Shown here piece by piece: positions 40,437-42,872 of a DNA stretch of 42,872 nt. The stretch comes from Acidobacteriota bacterium (GTDB taxonomy: Bacteria > Acidobacteriota > Blastocatellia > Pyrinomonadales > Pyrinomonadaceae). How positions within the stretch are numbered: the stretch's first letter is position 1; every line of letters begins with the position of its first letter. The notes beneath the pieces are model-generated. The model did no database searches. It saw nothing but the letters and a program-made list of their open reading frames with translations, and was not told the DNA's origin. The stretch covers positions 1-42,872 of the forward strand of contig QHXM01000062.1 in NCBI GenBank assembly GCA_003222945.1. Direction: 5' to 3'. Both the position numbers and the translations under genes were made by a program.

Positions 40437-41453
40437 ATGAAGAGAAGCAAATTTTTAAAGTTGAAACTCCGCGAGGTGAGCTTCATCTCGCGTGCACTTC
40501 TCTCAACCAAGCATCCTGTTCTAGCGCACATCATTCCAATGCGCCGCTGCAATCTGGCTTGCGGCTACTGCAACGAGTACGACAAAGTCTCAGACCCAGT
40601 GCCGCTCGATGTTATGAAGCGGCGTCTGGATAAACTCGCAGAGCTTGGCACGAGCGTAGTCACAATCTCTGGCGGCGAGCCTCTAATGCACCCCGAACTC
40701 GACGACATCATTCGCCGCATACGCTCGCACCGTATGATCGCTGGACTCATCTCCAACGGCTATTATTTTACGCCTGAACGAATCAAGCGATTGAACGACG
40801 CAGGGCTTGAGTATCTACAGATAAGCATAGACAACGTTGCGCCGGACGCGGTCTCTAAAAAGAGTCTCAAGAATCTGGATAAGAAGTTGCAGCACCTAGC
40901 GGAGCACGCAAACTTTCACGTCAACATCAACTCTGTCATAGGCGGCGGAATCAAAACTCCAGAAGACGCGCTTGTGATTGCGCGCCGCGCCGTTGAGCTT
41001 GGCTTTTCCAGCACCGTCGGCGTCATACACGATAACGACGGAACATTGAAGCCTCTGACTGAGCGTGAGAAAGAGATTTTCCAGCAGGTCAAGAAACTAG
41101 GTAACCGCGACCACGCGCGTCTAAACTGGTTTCAGGACAGCATTGCAGACGGCAAGCCTTACGAATGGCGCTGCCGCGCAGGAGCGCGCTACCTGTACAT
41201 CTGCGAAGACGGACTCGTTCACTGGTGCTCGCAGCAGCGCGGCACGCCCGGCATCCCGCTCGAAGAATATACGATGAAAGATTTCGAGCGCGAGTACAAC
41301 ACAGAGAAGTGGTGCGCACCCACATGCACACTTCAATGCGTTCATCAGGTAGGAATCCTTGACAATTGGCGACACCCGCAACAGACCTCAAGCGGAACAC
41401 ATAGCGCATCGGGCGAGAAAGAATCAGTGGGACAGATGGTTGGCGCTGACTGA
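40437..41453 (+). CDS. Radical SAM enzyme of unknown reaction
   Basis: Protein of 338 residues with the radical SAM cluster motif Cys38-x3-Cys42-x2-Cys45 ([10 protein letters not shown]), the SAM-binding [12 protein letters not shown] and later barrel strands ([16 protein letters not shown]). The C-terminal region has further Cys residues (in [23 protein letters not shown] and [15 protein letters not shown]), suggesting an auxiliary Fe-S cluster of the SPASM or twitch type. Substrate unknown; SPASM-type enzymes often modify peptides, but no small precursor peptide is evident nearby. The last 30 residues are Ser/Gly/Gln-rich. The next gene begins 12 nt downstream, so co-transcription is likely. 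There is no clear Shine-Dalgarno sequence at ATG 40437. Confidence 0.88.
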   Translation: MKRSKFLKLKLREVSFISRALLSTKHPVLAHIIPMRRCNLACGYCNEYDKVSDPVPLDVMKRRLDKLAELGTSVVTISGGEPLMHPELDDIIRRIRSHRMIAGLISNGYYFTPERIKRLNDAGLEYLQISIDNVAPDAVSKKSLKNLDKKLQHLAEHANFHVNINSVIGGGIKTPEDALVIARRAVELGFSSTVGVIHDNDGTLKPLTEREKEIFQQVKKLGNRDHARLNWFQDSIADGKPYEWRCRAGARYLYICEDGLVHWCSQQRGTPGIPLEEYTMKDFEREYNTEKWCAPTCTLQCVHQVGILDNWRHPQQTSSGTHSASGEKESVGQMVGAD

Positions 41454-41464
41454 CTACACCCCGA

Positions 41465-42379
41465 ATGATAAAGCGTTGCCCAACGTGTAACAGAACATAT
41501 ACGGATGAATCCATAAACTTCTGTCTTGCTGACGGAGCTTTTCTCACCGCGCCGGACGATCCTCTGCCGACTGTGGCGAGTCCCGCGCCGCGCATCACAG
41601 AATCGCCAACAGAGATACTGTCCACAGAACAACTGCCTGTGAACATAAACACAGCGCCGTCGGCAACAAAATCTGTCCAAGAAAAGACAGCACGCAAACA
41701 GAGTCTTCTCCCTTGGCTCATTGCCGGAATACTAGCAATTGCTTTCATCCTCTATTTAGCAATACAGAAAAGCTCTACACCAAACAATTCGAACAACCTG
41801 AGCGCCAGTTCTGATAACCAGACGGCCAATACAGATGAATCCGTTTCATCCAGCCCTCAGAGTTCTTCAAATCAGGGCGTCATTGAATCAAATAAGAGAA
41901 GCGACGCCCCAAGTAATATCTCTATCAATGCAAACGGGAGTGAGACAAAGAGAAGCGAACCTTCACAGCAAAGTGGCAGTGCAGATAATACTCGGATGGA
42001 TAGCGGCGGCTTGGGCCCAGGTAGGGGCGAGCCACAGCAAAGCAATAATGCAGGTAATACTAAAGAGACCACTACTGAAGATTACAACAGAATCTTCAAC
42101 CCTTCAGAAGTCACAGTGAAGGCGCGTATACTTTCGCGTCTTGAACCGCAGTACACAGAAGAGGCGCGTAAGAATCAGGTCTCTGGAACTGTTGTTTTGA
42201 GAGCAGTCTTTTCGGCCTCTGGACAGGTGACCGATATTAAGGTTGTGTCTGGTCTTCCTTATGGTTTGAATGAAAGATCAATTGCAGTCGCACGTATGAT
42301 TAAGTTCGTGCCTGCTATGAAGAATGGACATCCTATCTCTACATATATACAGATTGAATATAACTTCAATCTGTATTGA
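41465..42379 (+). CDS. Zinc-ribbon, membrane-anchored TonB-like protein
   Basis: Protein of 304 residues with three parts: a cytoplasmic N-terminal zinc-ribbon-like segment (CPTCNRTYTDESINFCLADG; Cys5, Cys8, Cys20, with no obvious fourth Cys), one membrane helix (about 80-101), a Ser/Asn/Gln-rich periplasmic linker (about 105-210) with repeated sub-words, and a TonB C-terminal domain (about 215-304: LEPQYTEEARKNQVSGTVVL, FSASGQVTDIKVVSGLP). It may energise outer-membrane receptors like the one at 0.3-3.5 kb or be a stand-alone periplasmic adaptor. The ATG is 12 nt after the radical SAM gene. The cytoplasmic zinc ribbon is not part of classical TonB and suggests regulation from inside. Confidence 0.85.
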   Translation: MIKRCPTCNRTYTDESINFCLADGAFLTAPDDPLPTVASPAPRITESPTEILSTEQLPVNINTAPSATKSVQEKTARKQSLLPWLIAGILAIAFILYLAIQKSSTPNNSNNLSASSDNQTANTDESVSSSPQSSSNQGVIESNKRSDAPSNISINANGSETKRSEPSQQSGSADNTRMDSGGLGPGRGEPQQSNNAGNTKETTTEDYNRIFNPSEVTVKARILSRLEPQYTEEARKNQVSGTVVLRAVFSASGQVTDIKVVSGLPYGLNERSIAVARMIKFVPAMKNGHPISTYIQIEYNFNLY

Positions 42380-42411
42380 TGATTGTTTCAAGTAAAGAGT
42401 GGGTGTTCTTT

Positions 42412-42872
42412 CTATTGCTGCCCTTCAACATCCCCAATCTCATGCAGCTTAACTGACCTTGACAATCCCAATCCCGACAGCTTGCCCGCCATCAACACGA
42501 CCATCTCGCCCTGATGCACGTAGCCTGCTTCCAGAAGCGCACGCTCGCCAGTCTTAACCATCTCTTCCGTGCTTTCGCATTGCGGAATAACGCATGGCTC
42601 TACGCCCCAGATCAGAGCCAACTCGTTTCGCACCTCTCTTGAATTCGTCAGCGCGACGATGCGCTGGCCCGGGCGAAGCGCGGAGAGCCTTCGCGCCATC
42701 AGGCCGGATTCAGTAAAGACAGCGGTGGTCTTTATGTCCATCTCTTCGGCTGCGAACGCTGCCGCTTCGCAGAGTGCGCGGCTGAACTTGCCCGACTGCT
42801 TTCCAGCCCACTTGTGAACTTCGCTCGAACCTGTCGGTCTTCCTTTCTCTGCGGATTCGATTATGCGCGCCA
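42412..42872 (-). CDS. pyk: Pyruvate kinase, C-terminal part (cut by window edge)
   Basis: Only the last 153 or so codons are present; the gene continues beyond the right end of the window. The frame is open from the edge (first complete codon at 42870, reading Ala-Arg-Ile-Ile-Glu) to the stop at 42412. The sequence matches the C-terminal domain of pyruvate kinase: FSRALCEAAAFAAEEMDIK, AVFTESGLMARRLSALRPG, IVALTNSREVRNELALIWGV, and the C-terminal GEMVVLMAGKLSGLGLSRSV. It makes pyruvate and ATP from phosphoenolpyruvate in glycolysis. The ATG at 42741 is internal, not the start. It is convergent with the TonB-like gene, stops 32 nt apart. Confidence 0.9.
   Translation of the reverse strand, partial: ARIIESAEKGRPTGSSEVHKWAGKQSGKFSRALCEAAAFAAEEMDIKTTAVFTESGLMARRLSALRPGQRIVALTNSREVRNELALIWGVEPCVIPQCESTEEMVKTGERALLEAGYVHQGEMVVLMAGKLSGLGLSRSVKLHEIGDVEGQQ

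Noticed and set aside
1-42872. CRISPR arrays, tRNA or rRNA genes, insertion sequences, prophage
   Set aside because: No regularly spaced direct repeats with unique spacers, no tRNA/rRNA conserved segments, and no transposase, integrase or phage protein were seen on either strand.

Overview
The window looks like a chromosomal segment of an Acidobacteriota member, most likely class Blastocatellia. This is inferred from gene content: an Oar-type TonB receptor with an N-terminal carboxypeptidase-regulatory domain, paired carboxypeptidase-like/TPR secreted proteins, zinc-ribbon proteins including a zinc-ribbon/TonB C-terminal fusion, and a nearly 3000-residue cyclic beta-1,2-glucan synthase. I saw no rRNA, tRNA, CRISPR array, integrase, transposase or phage gene. 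It reads as ordinary core chromosome with many small transcription units.

Layout. 1-6 kb: TonB receptor, a strong hairpin, then two tandem paralogous secreted proteins (carboxypeptidase-like fold plus TPRs). 6-8.3 kb: ribA (minus strand), an FHA-GGDEF diguanylate cyclase, and a 225-nt cluster of hairpins resembling a REP/BIME element. 8.3-11.4 kb: a tight operon of PilN-, PilO- and PilP/GspC-like proteins and a pseudopilin-like protein without Glu5. 11.4-12 kb: a self-contained unit with the best-looking promoter in the window, a 41-residue Lys/Gly microprotein and an intrinsic terminator. 12-17.5 kb: cupin, trmL, a typA lacking an internal block of about 80 residues, an unrecognised protein, a 51-residue acidic microprotein on the minus strand, and a secreted PQQ-type beta-propeller. 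17.6-26.5 kb: cyclic glucan synthase. 26.5-29.5 kb: thiE, pilT, and a zinc-ribbon/degenerate receiver protein. 29.7-35.6 kb: CDF cation exporter, a small protein, LarA-type racemase, a secreted protein, an 8-Cys metallothionein, a GlcD-type FAD oxidase and a YfbR-like HD nucleotidase. 35.7-40.3 kb: a lipoprotein-trafficking-like island (LolA-fold lipoprotein, ABC permease, ABC ATPase, small membrane protein, LolA-like protein). 40.4-42.9 kb: radical SAM enzyme, zinc-ribbon/TonB protein, and the 3' end of pyruvate kinase (minus strand, cut by the window edge).

How the genes fit together. Type IV pilus parts are split into two groups (pilNOP-like and pilT), with a cyclic-di-GMP synthase upstream of the first; pilM, pilQ and pilB are not here. 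LarA plus the FAD oxidase could interconvert and oxidise lactate or a similar 2-hydroxyacid. The CDF exporter and the metallothionein suggest zinc or cadmium handling. The Lol-like island is plausibly an envelope lipoprotein-sorting machine.

The most striking feature not explained by genes is a set of more than a dozen intergenic inverted repeats. Each is built from its own short word, repeated and mirrored (arms up to 32 bp). In at least six places the hairpin, three times with a T-run, sits directly against the next start codon and leaves no room for a Shine-Dalgarno sequence. The other strong oddities are the internally deleted TypA, the Lys/Gly microprotein unit, the pseudopilin without Glu5, and the receiver domain with Glu in place of the phospho-acceptor Asp.
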